64,000 bases of DNA from Spongilla lacustris. Taxonomy: Eukaryota; Porifera; Demospongiae; Spongillida; Spongillidae. The notes under the pieces were generated by a model. That model was not told where the DNA came from. It searched no databases and saw only the letters and a program-made list of their open reading frames with translations. Location of the stretch: NCBI GenBank assembly GCA_949361645.1, contig OX442418.1, forward strand, positions 11,690,632-11,754,631. Direction: 5' to 3'. Position numbers and translations under genes: made by a program. Below, in pieces: positions 22,923-34,890 of this stretch. Position 1 is the first letter of the stretch, and every line of letters starts with the position of its first letter.

Positions 22923-23668
22923 GCCTTCGTATGTATATAATATTATAATTATAATTATAATTATAATTATAATACAATTATTGTATATAATGTTATAAAA
23001 CTCCCTTATGTTTGAATCGCTATAACTCCGGAACGGTCAAAGCTATCAACAAAAAGTCTTACGTGCCAGTATGGCAACGTCCGATACCCCTGCGGGTTCA
23101 AACCCACCATAACTTTCGGTAGGAGTAATCATATAGTTTCAAATTCGGTTTGTAGGTAGAGAGGTCCTATACTTATCGATTTGTTCTGTTCGTTAATTTT
23201 TATTCATCCGTTACGGAGACACAGTTGAACAAACTACGTCCACGTTTTCCCGCTTGATTCGCGCCATAGTTATAATCCCCGCCTCCCCATATACATACGC
23301 AATTTGCCCAAATCATTGGCGCGAATCGAGCGCGAAAATGCGCACGTACTTTGTTCAACTTTATCTCCGTAACTGAATTAACGAACAGAACAAATCGATA
23401 GGTATAGGACCTCTCTACCTATAAACCGAATTTGAAGCGATTTGACTACTCCTACCGAAAGTTATGGATGGTTTGAACCCGGAGGGGTATCGGACGTTGC
23501 AATAATGGCACAGAGCAATTGTGAGACCCCAAAATGTATTTTACCAAAGTGCAATGGTGTAGCATGAAGGTTTGAAGATAGAAAGTTGATAGCTTTAACC
23601 GGTCTGAAGTTATAGCGATTCAAACATAAGGTAATTTTATAGCATTTTACATGTATATATACGAAGGC
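22923..23668. mobile_element. Fold-back element, ~345-bp arms and ~30-bp loop
   Basis: The arm 22923-23270 is repeated in reverse at 23300-23668. Shared blocks in order from the ends are GCCTTCGTAT, TATGTTTGAATCGCTATAAC, GTCCGATACCCC, AACTTTCGGTAGGAGTA, AGAGGTCCTATAC and TTCGTTAAT. AT repeats expand inside the left end. Half of the same element (its right arm) is present at 55262-55610. It has no coding capacity. Confidence 0.85.
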
Positions 23669-24680
23669 CGTATAAGGGCTTTTATCTTATAATTGAAATT
23701 TTAAAATTAAATTTCAAAACAACTAATTTTATTTTATTTTGTGCATTGAAATTCTTCTGGAACAAGTAGATTTGAAGAAGAGTTAAGTTGAAATGAGGTA
23801 CAAATTTCAGACCATTGTATAACCCTAATGTGTTAACTGAATTCATGTCATACTTGTACGTTAAGCCTCCCGGGAAAACCTCCCTATATTAGGCTCAGAC
23901 TTAGGTTGCATTCGAAAAATTGCGCGACAGCAGGCAAGGGCGCGTGGGGACGGCAATCGGACGTATGATATGGACTAATTTATTTGTCGTTCCGGCGTAA
24001 CAATCAGTCCTGCTCTATAGCTCTTTTTTTTAGCAGCACATCCATCTACCGGCGGCATGTTTTGAACCATGCAGCTACTGAGTTTATCTCATGCAGGATA
24101 CATGGACCATAGCACCTATAAGCAAGTAAGTTGCGATATTTGACTTGCATACATGTAATTTCTTTAATGAGTACGTATCTAATGATGCCTAAAATTGTCA
24201 TACAGTGAGTGTTCAACCTATATACCCAGTTGCTACCTCTATGTAACTAGCCTATACTTGCAGTAATTTGATGAATAAAAAAATACTTACAAAAGAACCA
24301 TGCAGTATAAAGTACCACCCCTTTATGCAAAATAAACAACTGTGACCTCGTTGCTGAATTCATACCCCTGTTTACAGCGTCAGAGCGTCCATTGGAATGT
24401 GCTTTGCCCCACAGGAGCACGGGAGATAGTAGGTGTATAAACAAATATATACATATCGAAATGCCAAGGCCGAAAATAGTTACAATAATACAAGTGATTG
24501 AAATGTGCCATTTGACTTAAGGAGCGTTTGCAAGGAACATGCACTCTTATTAACTCCTGAACCATTCCAGGATCCATGCATGGGTTAATAATGATGCCAA
24601 ACATCCACTAGTTCGTAGAATACTTAGTGGATCTTTCTGGAAGGGGACTGATAAGTCCAAATTGTAGTCATCAGTTTCTC
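23669..24680. other. No recognisable feature; 3' flank of a minus-strand gene
   Basis: AT-rich start, then unassigned sequence. The part near 24680 would be the 3' untranslated region of the gene at 24681-26463. Confidence 0.35.
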
Positions 24681-26463
24681 TCAGTGGCCAACAGGAGGAT
24701 CATTCATATGATAATGATCTTGGAGGCAGGCAAAATGACAAGGTCCAGTGGATAATGGCCATTCAAAGTGGTCAGCATCAAACTCCAATCTACTGGCTAC
24801 TTGGGTTCCAGTAACATGTAGGAGACCAGTGGGTTCTTGTGGACCATCGAAATTACATAGACTTGAACTAGTAGGATGCACAGGTCCTGTGGCATATCCT
24901 GTCACATAACATTCAGTGCTCACGTTTGGTCCACTAAGATTAAAAGGTCTAGATAAATCCAGGTTTTCATTGAGATTTGAATCATCTAGGAACCCGGTGG
25001 CCACCTCAGGCAAAATGCTATAGTTGTCCACTAAGTCTTCACTCTCAACTTCTTCATAAATAATGTCTTTGCTGGTTGGAACAATGTCATAACTTCTCTG
25101 TAGCATAATGCAGTTACCAATCTCTAGCGTTTTGGGCATATGTTCACAAATCCCGCTACTGCAGTGATGAGAGCACATTGCCACAGTAAATCATTAACTA
25201 GATCACAATACATTAACTCAAATTGTGGCACTAGAGAGCCATTATCAAAACCAATTAACTCTTTAAACGCCAAGTGCATATATGCATGCATTCTCACACA
25301 ACCATATAATAATCTGTTGTTTACAAAGAATTGCTTTGAATAGTATCTTTTACATTTACAAGCATGCATGCAAGTCAGTGCAATATACTAACATGCATGT
25401 AACCAGTATGTAGCCGATGCTGAATCCATAAACCTATTGTGTTGTAACAACCCAATTATGAACTGGCAAAAGGCAGATGGAGATGGTGTGATCTGGCTCT
25501 GGCATTTATGTGGGCTACACATTCCTGTTCTTGGAGTAAATAAATGGAGTGAGGGATTAGTGATTTCTGTTCTTGGAGTAAATAAATGGAGTGCTGAATT
25601 AGTGAAGGCATCTGAATAATGTGTTGTGAATAAAAAAGTAATTACTACAGTTGTAACCAATCATGTCATGTACTAGTAACTTTACAAGTGTATAGCAACT
25701 ATCTGCATGCATGCATGCATCATGAAGGTCCACACTTTTTATTTACACTGTCATGGTAAAATCTATATATCAGTTATGTGCATATACATGACTCTGAATT
25801 CATATATATTAATTTGCATGGCGTCCAAAGAGTTAAGGTTCACATGGTCAGAAACTGGAATACTGTCAGTACTAGGTATAACTGATGCAGTATGATTAAT
25901 TAAGTAGGAGCCTAGCTTAATATTTATAGTGCTTAGCCAACTGCATGCAGTTATATTCCGATGAAGAAATAAATGCACATAGTACCTTAATAATGTGCTT
26001 CCATATTCACTCCTAATAATGCTTGGAGTAATGTACACACATTCGGAATTCCTTCTTTCTTCAAGTTTGCTGCATTGAGTAGGCAAAATACTTTACATAT
26101 ATGTGCACGCATTCTCCTCCTACGAGGGAGGGAGGGAGGGAGGGAGGGAGGGAGGGAGGGAGGGAGGGAGGGAGGGAGGGAGGGAGGGAGGGAGGGAGGG
26201 AGGGAGGGAGGGAGGGAGGGAGGGAGGGAGGGAGGGAGGGAGGGAGGGAGGGAGGGAGGGAGGGAGGGAGGGAGGGAGGGAGGGAGGGAGGGAGGGAGGG
26301 AGGGAGGGAGGGAGGGAGGGAGGGAGGAGGGGGGGAAGGAGGGAGGGAGGGAGGGAGGGAGGGAGAGAGGGAGGGAGGGAGGGAGGGAGTGGGTAAATAG
26401 GCCAACCCTGCAAAGCTAAGCTTACCATTGGTGAGCATTGATAGCTGGAATTTGAGCTGTGTA
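24681..26463 (-). CDS. 3' exons of an unknown gene with a tyrosine-motif-rich C-terminus
   Basis: Three minus-strand exons join in frame: 26463-26426 (38 nt, preceded by CTCCACAG and followed by gtaagc), 26069-25986 (84 nt, acceptor CAATGCAG, donor gtacta) and 25158-24681 (478 nt, acceptor CACTGCAG, stop TGA). The phases agree at both junctions. The last exon encodes about 158 residues with YDIVP, YEEV and YSIL, and the middle exon has VYITP and EYGST. Such spaced tyrosines suggest an intracellular tail bound by SH2 or adaptor proteins, but no domain is recognisable. Earlier exons were not found; the gene must extend above 26463. An alternative open exon at about 25430-25620 (two copies of LHLFTPRT) does not fit the phase. 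The family is unknown. Confidence 0.45.
26124..26388. repeat. (GGGA)n microsatellite, about 265 bp
   Basis: An almost pure GAGG tetranucleotide array with a few impurities near 26325-26365. It is open in several frames on both strands (GREGGREG and PSLPPSLP peptides), which are artefacts. If the exons at 24681-26463 are real, the array sits in their first visible intron. It has strong potential for G-quadruplexes. Confidence 0.98.
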
Positions 26464-26531
26464 CTGTGGAGAACAAGGCAGAATGTCATCAAAACTAGCC
26501 AATTACTTTCATGTGCATTAGCACAAGGTAA

Positions 26532-26705
26532 AGGTCGGCATACACAGGGCGACTACCTGTTGATTTGTCGCATGCAGCTCAAATGAATATAGGGTAAAAG
26601 TTCCATAATTGTTTAGTTTACTGATGGGTTGCGGAACATTTGTCCATATTCATTTGAGTTGCATGCGACAAATCGACTAGACGCCCGGGCCGTGTATGCC
26701 GACCT
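26532..26705. mobile_element. 174-bp MITE-like inverted-repeat element
   Basis: Arms of about 61 bp (26532-26592 and 26645-26705) match closely: AGGTCGGCATACAC ends, then GATTTGTCGCATGC and CTCAAATGAATAT. The spacer is about 52 bp. No convincing target duplication was seen. Confidence 0.8.
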
Positions 26706-26815
26706 GAACACAACAACACACAGGAACTGATTCTTAGCATACATATACATGTACATACTGACATACATGCACAGAGAGAGGGGGAGAGAGGATTCATAGC
26801 CACTCACACAACAAC

Positions 26816-26935
26816 ACGCAAACACAGTCACGCATACACACTCACACACATGCTCACACACACAATCACATACACAATCACACGCACTCACAACATGCTC
26901 ACACACACAATCACACACACACACACACACTGGCA
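26816..26935. repeat. CA/CACTCACA simple repeat
   Basis: An impure CA-rich tract with CACTCACA and CACAATCACA variants. The minus-strand frame across it (VCVCVCDC) is an artefact. Confidence 0.9.
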
Positions 26936-28407
26936 GCTGTGGGGTATCTGCCATAGGATTGGTGCTTGCTATATGGGGTACTTGCCATACGACCAGTTAT
27001 AACTCCATAGCTTCTTGCCATAGGGACCACTCCAACTCCATACACTGTAGCTATTAGGTGCACGTGTCTGCCATAGATTTGAGTTCATAGCTGTTAACTG
27101 TGTGATTTTCCATGCATCGCTTATTGCCATAGAGTCTACTCCATTCGACCATACATGGGGTATTTACAAAACAGCTCGGTCTGGGCACGGCTAACTGACG
27201 AAAGAGTAGCACGTGATATTATGCGTTTTGAATGTGGGGTGTATCTCACTAACCATTCAAGGGAAGCGCGATTTGAAGGCCCTAAGCTCTGAAAAAATTA
27301 TGATAAATACGGGGATTGATTACTCTCATGTAATCCGCGAGCAGGTAAGGAAAATTTCATTTGGTTTGGAAACTATTGATGCCTGAATAAGGAAATGAGA
27401 TAAAAATGAATGGATATTGGAAACCTTGCATAATTAATGTGGAAGTGCGGATATAGGTACCTAAGTTGCGAAAAACTACACAAAATATGTCAACTAGTCC
27501 CCACATTGCAAATCCGAGAGCAGGTAGTCAATATAATTTTTTTTCTGCAGTTAGCTGCAGTTTTCTGAATGCGTCCATACATTTTCAATGGACATTGAAT
27601 TACGCAATGACCGAATACCGCGTAATCCTTTTGACCGCCAATTTCTCGATATGGTGAGTGAGTCGAGCAAAACAGTCTTGACCTTTCGCGGGTACTTTGT
27701 AACTAGTACATGTACAAGGGACCGCTCGCTGACCACTGTCAAGCCTGTCATACTGATCTGTTTTGATGATTGATACAGGGCTTGTGCCTTATCACAACAG
27801 AAGATAAGATACAGTGTTCAGCTGACCTTTTGCGCGCGGTTAACGTTGTTAACGTTGCAATTTGTATTTCGCTAAGCGCTATACATGTATACATATAATT
27901 TGGCCTTATTATTAGACTCTAGCGAGAATAGAATCTACTTCTGCATGTTGGGTTAAACGCCTCGTATAAGTATAGAAATATAGGATTGAAAAGGCGTTGC
28001 CTTGGCAGAATGTAACAGGTACATGTATAGAAAAGAAAACATTCACGTGTGGTTTGAGGAAGTCAAGCTAAAATAATCCGAGCTATGGCGCGTGACTTGA
28101 AGCGAATTGCGCATGATTTCATTTATAATATTCCTGGTCACGAAAATTGTTAATAATTGCCAGACCCGTAGCGATGATGTTATCTATCCGCTGCTGCGAA
28201 CGGGTCTGGGGCCGAGACTAGGTAGTCACTTGCACTCGGTAAAGTTCTTGTTTCCTGCATGGCTATTGTGGAATAAAATGGCCGTGTTTCATTTGCCAGT
28301 CTTATAGTTACGTTGGAACGTTAGCACATTCCAAGTAATTATCTTATAAATCGTGGCCGTACGGTAATCGTAATCATAAGTTTAAATTATTCATTGTACA
28401 ATACATG
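26936..28407. other. No recognisable gene
   Basis: It contains spaced copies of TTGCCATAG or TGCCATA between 26945 and 27130, and two loosely similar blocks near 27240-27355 and 27410-27525. A short inverted pair CCAGACCCG / CGGGTCTGG (28161-28209) resembles a transposon end also seen at 15108 and 61523. Confidence 0.4.
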
Positions 28408-30159
28408 TACAGTGCGTAACGTGATACTTGATCTTAAAATTTTTTCCAGCAATTTTACAATTCTCTTGATTGTTGTAGCCTAGTGGTATGAGATAATCAA
28501 AATCTGAAAACGGAATAAGCTTTACTAGCCATCTGGCAATAAGTAACATTGAAAAAGAAGTGTGTCAAGTTATTTTCGGGCCCGCACTCTTTTATTTTCT
28601 ATTATTGCTCCAAACACACAGTTTTTAGCCCATTTCTCCTCTGTTTCGCAACGGATTGCGCTGATCGTTGGTACATATATGCAGCGTTGCACCTTGCACC
28701 AAACTGCGCAGTCCGATTTCGAACCCGGGACACAGTTTGAGTTCTGCTAGCCTACGAAGGCCAATTTGAGGTGGAAAAGTGTTAGGTCAGGATTTTCTTT
28801 AGGCACGTTTTATCCTGCCTAAAAGTGAGCATGTAGGCAGTCAAATGGTACCTGCATCGGAATCAGGTCTAGTTCAAGCATTATAAGTCGTCTTTACCCT
28901 CTAATAGACGCTTCAAGTCGGAAAGTTGAAAAACAGCGGACATATTGAAATGAATATCATTTGTTAATGACGTCATTGCTAAACATAACTGAAAGTGGGT
29001 GTGCTGATCAGAGCCAAAACGATTCTTTTCAGAACCAAGAAGAGCAAGCTTCTACCAATGGGCTACCGCTTCGTAGGAGAAAGCAGTCGCCACCAATATG
29101 GGTGCCGCTGATGAAGAAAAAAGCCCCGAGACTGGCCGAGAGGTAACCCCACGGCCGGAGTTGTTACACGATTGCAGCAAGCACAAGCCATCAAGTCTCG
29201 GCGACCAGCAGCTGTGATTGCCAGCAATGCATCGAAGGAGCTTGAGGCCTTAGCTGCTCATATGCCAGACATCCCTGATGCCGATGCAAGAAAGCTATAG
29301 CACTGCGCATGTACTACCTGGAGCTCTCCGAAGGAGTATTGCTAAAAGATGCATGCCCAAACGAAAGTCGGGAAGAGGTATTTTAATTACCCCAATGCAT
29401 TGCTGGTAATCACAGCTGCTGATCGGCTTTTTTGATTGGGGCTTTTTTCTTCATCAGCGGCTCCCATATTGGTGGCGACAGCTTTCTCCTACGAAGCGGT
29501 AGCCCATTGGTAGAAGCTTGCTCTTCTTGGTTCTGAAAAGAATCGTTTTGGCTCTGATCAGCACAACAGCTATACAGTCATGTTTAGCAAATGACGTCAT
29601 TAACAAATGATATTCATTTCAATATGTCCGCTGTTTTTCAACTTTCCGACTTGAAGCGTCTATTAGAGGGTAAAGACGACTTATAATGCTTGAACTAGAC
29701 CTGATTCCGATACAGGTACCATTTGACTGCCTACATGCTCACTTTTAGGCAGGATAAAACGTGCCTAAAGAAAATCCTGACCTAACACTTTTCCACCTCA
29801 AATTGGCCTTCGTAGGCTAGCAGAACTCAAACTGTGTCCCGGGTTCGAAATCGGACTGCGCAGTTTGGTGCAAGGTGCAACGCTGCATATATGTACCAAC
29901 GATCAGCGCAATCCGTTGCGAAACAGAGGAGAAATGGGCTAAAAACTGTGTGTTTGGAGCAATAATAGAAAATAAAAGAGTGCGGGCCCGAAAATAACTT
30001 GACACACTTCTTTTTCAATGTTACTTATTGCCAGATGGCTAGTAAAGCTTATTCCGTTTTCAGATTTTGATTATCTCATACCACTAGGCTACAACAATCA
30101 AGAGAATTGTAAAATTGCTGGAAAAAATTTTAAGATCAAGTATCACGTTACGCACTGTA
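28408..30159. mobile_element. 1.75-kb fold-back element with coding-like arms
   Basis: Positions 28408-29124 are repeated almost exactly in reverse at 29439-30159, and a further block 29206-29232 pairs with 29395-29421. Arms of ~720 bp with near identity imply recent origin or gene conversion. The outer ends read TACAGTGCGTAACG. The central region and inner left arm carry an open, non-repetitive frame (see the separate entry at 28961). No transposase was recognised and no target duplication was found. Confidence 0.9.
28961..29299 (+). pseudogene. Coding-like segment inside the fold-back element
   Basis: From 28961 a frame reads a polar, basic peptide including NDSFQNQEEQAS and GLPLRRRKQSPP. 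Near an A-run at 29115 the better frame shifts by one base and continues with AGVVTRLQQAQAIKSRR, then SNASKELEALAAHMPD, to a TAG at about 29297. The composition is protein-like rather than repeat-like. The part up to 29124 is duplicated in the opposite arm; the distal part is single copy. It may be a captured host exon or a remnant of the element's own gene. No family recognised. Confidence 0.4.
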
Positions 30160-30614
30160 GTTGCGGAGTTCTTTGAGAAAGCCAAGCGCTAGCCTCGGAT
30201 TTTTATATCACGAGTATAACACATTGCGCACTTTATACAATTAATTAATTATCTCTATACATTTATAATTGTCCATACAAATAACCATTATCAATCTAGG
30301 GTAGCTTAAGGTAATTCCGCCAGGGGGGAGAGTTCACTACCCTTAACTTCAAACGCGGTGCTATAGGGCTTACCGGCCTGACGTTTTTATATCGCAGCAA
30401 AATATGGAACACTCCTTCCCAACATAAACAACTTGCAGTACTTATATACATGTATAATCGGTAGCAAACATTTAGAAGCCTAATGGACCAGTAATGGTAG
30501 CTATTTTGACTATTCTCACTTCATTTCGGAAAGTTTGAGTAGTCACTTTTCACGTAGCGGTGATGCAATCCCATCCGCAGCTGTGAAAATTTGGGACTGG
30601 GTACGAGACTAACA
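30160..30614. other. Upstream region of the degenerate acid phosphatase gene
   Basis: No coding frame and no clear TATA box. GGGACTGGGTACGAGACTA at about 30592-30612 lies directly before the ATG and resembles the GGTCTGGGGACGAG-type transposon ends elsewhere, so the promoter of this copy may be partly transposon-derived. Confidence 0.3.
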
Positions 30615-31126
30615 ATGAAGCATGGGGTGACATCGTTTCTGGTACATGTATGCCTCTTCTGCCTTCTTTGCTGGTGTGAACCTCAGTTGGAGCTTTCGGC
30701 AGTGGTAAGTTTGTCTCTCGCGCGAACACTGTACGAGGAGGTGCAGTGGGGCTTGCGCGCCTATCATACAGATTGAATCATGATCATTGTATAATTTATA
30801 TTTACTGTCCTTGTAACCATATATATACGCGCACAGGTGTACCGTCACGGTGATCGTACCCCAATTGTGACGCGGCCTACTGACCCGTACCCGTCTCTCT
30901 GGCCGCAGGGATTCGGACAATTGACAATAGTAAGCGACATTACTTACTGGAACAATAATCACCCAACTGTGTTTGATCACACCAATTGCAGCGAGGGATG
31001 TAACAGCAATATTACCTCGGACAGTTGTTCCGCGTGCGGTACATCAACACGACCTATCCTGGCTTCCTCTTCGAGAACTGCACGAGAGTGCAGGTGAGGA
31101 TGTACTACTACACCTAGTATACTATA

Positions 31127-31192
31127 GTTGGGCATAGCCCGACCTTAGCGTTTTCGCTAAAACGCGAAGGTCTGGCTATAGCTAAGGCCAAC
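31127..31192. repeat. Intronic stem-loop in exon 3-4 intron
   Basis: GTTGGGCATAGCC at the left pairs with the GGCTATAGCTAAGGCCAAC side at the right, and CTTAGCGTTTT pairs with AAAACGCGAAG. It forms an imperfect hairpin of about 30 bp, possibly a very short inverted-repeat element. The intact paralogue lacks it. Confidence 0.6.
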
Positions 31193-31967
31193 TCGTGGCT
31201 CATTGGAGAGCCGATGGGATAGCGCGTACTCAGTAGTAAAAGATGCAGCCCTGCAGTGCATAAAGTACATGTACAGTGTTGTTGTGGTCGTACAGTACTT
31301 TTAAAATCAAATCAGTGGTTACCTGAGCATAAGCGAGTGCGTGAGTGTTACTGCTTTTAACAACTCGTGTGGACAAAGCAATGCAAATAGCTGTGCTGTG
31401 CATCAGTTGTGGGGTTTGACTTAGTAATGAATTTATGTATTCAGCTGTGCTGTGAACATAATAGAAAAGTTTTTTTGCAATAATTATACTGGTAATCATT
31501 CCATCACTTGATATATATGTGCTCACTTCCATACTGAAGTATTCGAGATCAAGCCACACCTCATATATCTCACCTTGTGGCCAAGCGACTATGTACTCTT
31601 GTATTTTTGTTTATCACTAGACGCATGTGCGGAGTACAGATTACGACCGCACACTGATGAGCGCGGAAGCCCAGCTGTCTGCCTTCTTTCCTCCTAATGC
31701 CGATCAGGTTGGTTCATATACATGTACCCACCAGTCAAATCATCACAGCATGCATTTGTTGCTTGCATGCAGATGTTCCAGAGCAATTTGTCGTGGCAAC
31801 CAATACCTGTCCATACAGTGCCCCTTGCGGAAGACAATGTGAGTTATAAAGACGGTAGGAGGAACAAATAAGAAATATGGGGGAGGAGGGAGCATTCTAA
31901 ACACAAGACTGAATAAAATGGATCATGCATACTCTTCAATATAGAAATGCTGATGAAGAACTCACTG

Positions 31968-32150
31968 TCCCCACCACCTCCCATAAGGCACTCCCACCAC
32001 CTCCCATAAGGCACTCATCACCACCTCCTCCCATAAGGCACTCCCACCACCCCCATAAGGCACTTACCACCACCATCTCCACTCGATCACCCTCACCTCC
32101 CATAAGGCACTCACCACCACCTCCCATAAAGCACTCATCACCACCACACT
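31968..32150. repeat. Minisatellite, CACCTCCCATAAGGCACTCA units
   Basis: Seven or so imperfect copies of CCCATAAGGCACT with CACCAC spacers of variable length. It lies in intron 5 of the disabled phosphatase gene and is absent from the intact copy. Confidence 0.85.
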
Positions 32151-33419
32151 ACTGTCTTCTAAGTATAACACTGTCCTGGCTTCTGTTTACTTCACTACTT
32201 CTTTAGCTTCACTTCATAGACTCCTCCCCAGACCAACATCTAAGGGTCTGGCATAGTCCCATAGAGCAAATGGATCCACAGGCAGGAAAGTTGGTGTCTC
32301 CAATCAGTATGCCAATCAACTGATTAACTGAGCATATCATCCACAGAATGCAATTAAGCAGTTGATTGGCATTCCAATTTGTGGAGCTCACATACACGTA
32401 TGCAAAAAATTAGTGGGAACTTGAGCAATCAAAGTTTTTAAGGTGCACAAGTTGCCATAATTTCATTGTTGATTGATGTGCTTTTTTGCACACTAATGTA
32501 CCTTAATCTCTGCTTATTTGGCCCTGAAACAAATTATTGACCCATGCCCCCTACCCCCACCCCTTAATGTAGTATAGGTGGCTCGGCAAAAACAAAGTAG
32601 ACCAATGTAATAACAAATCTGGACAAGTATTGCGCAAAACACCAGGAAAAACATCACCCCACTACTTTTTTTTATGACTATTTTATGTGTAACATAATAG
32701 TGTAGTCATCTGCACAGCATAGAAATCGAATCACGCACAAAGACTCAGCTTGACGGAGGAGTGCAAGAACCTTAGATGATTACTAAGACGATGGGCAGTA
32801 GTACACAATGTCTCGGTTTTCGCACTCCTCCCTGTTTAGCATGTCCATCCATAGCAGTCGGGTGGGTTGTTCAATCGTCTTGGAGTGGGGGGACACAACA
32901 ACAACATTGGGTACTGGGGGGTGATTTTCTTTAGCTGATTCTTCTTATGAATCTGATTCTGCAACAGTCTCAGGCTCTGCTATTGTGGGTGTGTCATCAA
33001 TGTGACTTAGTTCTACTGATCGGAGCTTCATCTTCCCCACTTGTCTGGCTCTGTTCCGATTCATTTGGACCACTCTGGTCTTCCTGCTGCCACCATGTGA
33101 CACGATTGAGGTGCCTTGTCACCTTCCTCCTGCCACCTAAATCTATTATCAGGGTCAGTGGGTCTTCTACATGTAGTTCCACTACTATACATGTATGTAT
33201 GCAGCTTCATAGGACCTATTGAAATCTTGGATTCCAGGGGTCACAATGAAGGTGTGTTGCTTAACCTTTTGGTCATGACAGTTCTCTTTTGCTCCTGGCT
33301 TGCTTGCACTCTTCCACCCACATCTGGTAACATATGATCCAATTGGGCATTGACTTCAAGTGGACAGCACCCCATCAGCAATTTGAAATAGGAAACAAGC
33401 AATACAAGTTGACGTGTTC

Positions 33420-34060
33420 CCCTCCATCTTCTTCATTCCTTCCTTGACAACAGGTTGTGCCTCTAAACCATTACTTGCAGGATGATAAGGAGAACACCTG
33501 ATGTGTTTGCAGCCATTTTCTTACTGATAAAGGCCAGTCCGTTGTCCAATACCACTACTTCAGGTAGTCCATGAGTTGCAAACAGATTTCTTAGCACTTT
33601 AATTGTTTGCTGTGATGTCTGTGAAGACACTTCAAGCCACTTGAACTATCTACATAGTCTATATAAAGACGAGATCATGGCTTTGCTATCCACTCCCATG
33701 GATGCAAGGGGAATCTTGGCTCCTTCTTTCTAGTCACTTGACATGCATTGCATGACTTAACCATCCTTTCCACCTCTAAATCGGTCCTTGGCCACCAGAC
33801 AATTCTTCTTGCCAACACTTTCATTCTAGAAGCTCCTGAGTGTCCTTCATGTAGCAACTTCAAAACTGCCTGTCTTTGTATTGGGGTGATGACACAACCA
33901 CCTTCCACACTGATCGTGTCCTGCCTCCTGCATGCTGAGAAATCCTTAGCTCCTTGAGATATATCTTCTCAGGCCAACCCTGCTGAATAAAATTTCGTAC
34001 TCAGAACAATATCGCATTTCTCCCAGTCCAGGTTGTGATAGCAGATAAGACCTTTGTAAT
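33420..34060 (-). mobile_element. Ty3/gypsy integrase remnant (zinc-binding domain and core start)
   Basis: From 34060 downward, in shifting frames, the minus strand encodes the pre-integrase region, then an H2C2 zinc-binding domain (HEGHSG, RRIVWWPRTDLE, CNACQ; 33675-33908), then core pieces WSRLYIDYVD, FATHGLPEVVVLDNG and SNGLEAQ (33430-33670). At least two frameshifts occur. Further minus-strand sequence down to about 33000 may be its C-terminal tail. Its lineage differs from the copy at 7335-8315. It sits antisense within intron 5 of the phosphatase pseudogene. Confidence 0.85.
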
Positions 34061-34465
34061 ATGAGTGTCGCTCCATCAATAGCACCATCTCTAACCACCT
34101 CTGACTTGAAACTTGAACTCAATGGAGTAGTTATATGCACTCAGTATAAGTGCCCATCTCTGGATCCTAGCTAAAGCCACACAAGTGCACGTCAGGCCTC
34201 TGAAAAAAATACTGCCGCGGCTTATAATTAGAGTAACCTTCCTAGTAAGTAGCTGTAGAATTTCTTAACACACACCCATCCTTCCTTCTATAGGCATCAG
34301 AAGGTAATTTGACCTGGGGTGGCAGAGCATGCATGTTAATCTAATTCATACTATTTTAAAAAGCCTGCAACTATTAATAAGAATTGCCTCCACCTATTCC
34401 TTCTTAATCACCATTTGCTTGCATGTAAATACCTATAACGTAAAACCAATCAAACCAGGTTTACC

Positions 34466-34890
34466 GGGCCGGGCACCAATAGACCCTTTTCATCGCGTGA
34501 TCTAGTTTCATTTTAAATGATGTCATCGTCACGGATGCCATGATGGTGTATGCAATGAATGAAAAGATAATCTATCATCGTATTGTGTATCACTTAGTTC
34601 TGAGGCTCGAGAAAGGTACCTAGATAAAATTCATCTCATCAATAATCCGTTTACGAGTGACCTGGGAGAGCCAATCGAATCTACTCCTCCTGTGGATATC
34701 GATGCTTGTGATTTGATTTTGTATCTGGCGCTTCAAACAATGAACAGCCTATTACTAAGCACAACACCATTGTTAATTATGGCTACCTGTGCACCAACAT
34801 GGCGGCTGATAATATTTTATGGCAACTTGTTTATTAATTCACATGACTTGTGACATCACATGAAAGAAGTCTATTGGTTGCACAGGCGCC
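34466..34890. mobile_element. MITE-like element with ACCAATAGAC ends
   Basis: The left end GCACCAATAGACCCTTTTCAT is mirrored by the right end, complement of GCAACCAATAGACTTCTTTC, with ATGATGTCAT or ATGTGATGTCA just inside. The interior has AACATGGCGGCTGA and no coding frame. It lies in intron 5 of the phosphatase pseudogene. Confidence 0.55.

Noticed and set aside
23080..23125. tRNA-like B-box (GGTTTGAACCCG in reverse) suggesting a SINE
   Set aside because: No A-box or cloverleaf is evident, and the sequence is part of a fold-back element arm.
25388..25660. Open exon-like segment with two copies of LHLFTPRT
   Set aside because: Its phase does not fit the exons on either side of the minus-strand gene; kept only as a possible alternative exon.
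26061..26492. Long PSLPPSLP and GREGGREG frames
   Set aside because: Pure products of the (GGGA)n microsatellite. Only the 38-nt exon at 26426-26463 inside this span has splice support.
30609..30980. 123-codon minus-strand frame opposite phosphatase exons 1-2
   Set aside because: Shadow of the plus-strand exons; those carry the signal peptide and RHGDRTP motif with matching splice sites.
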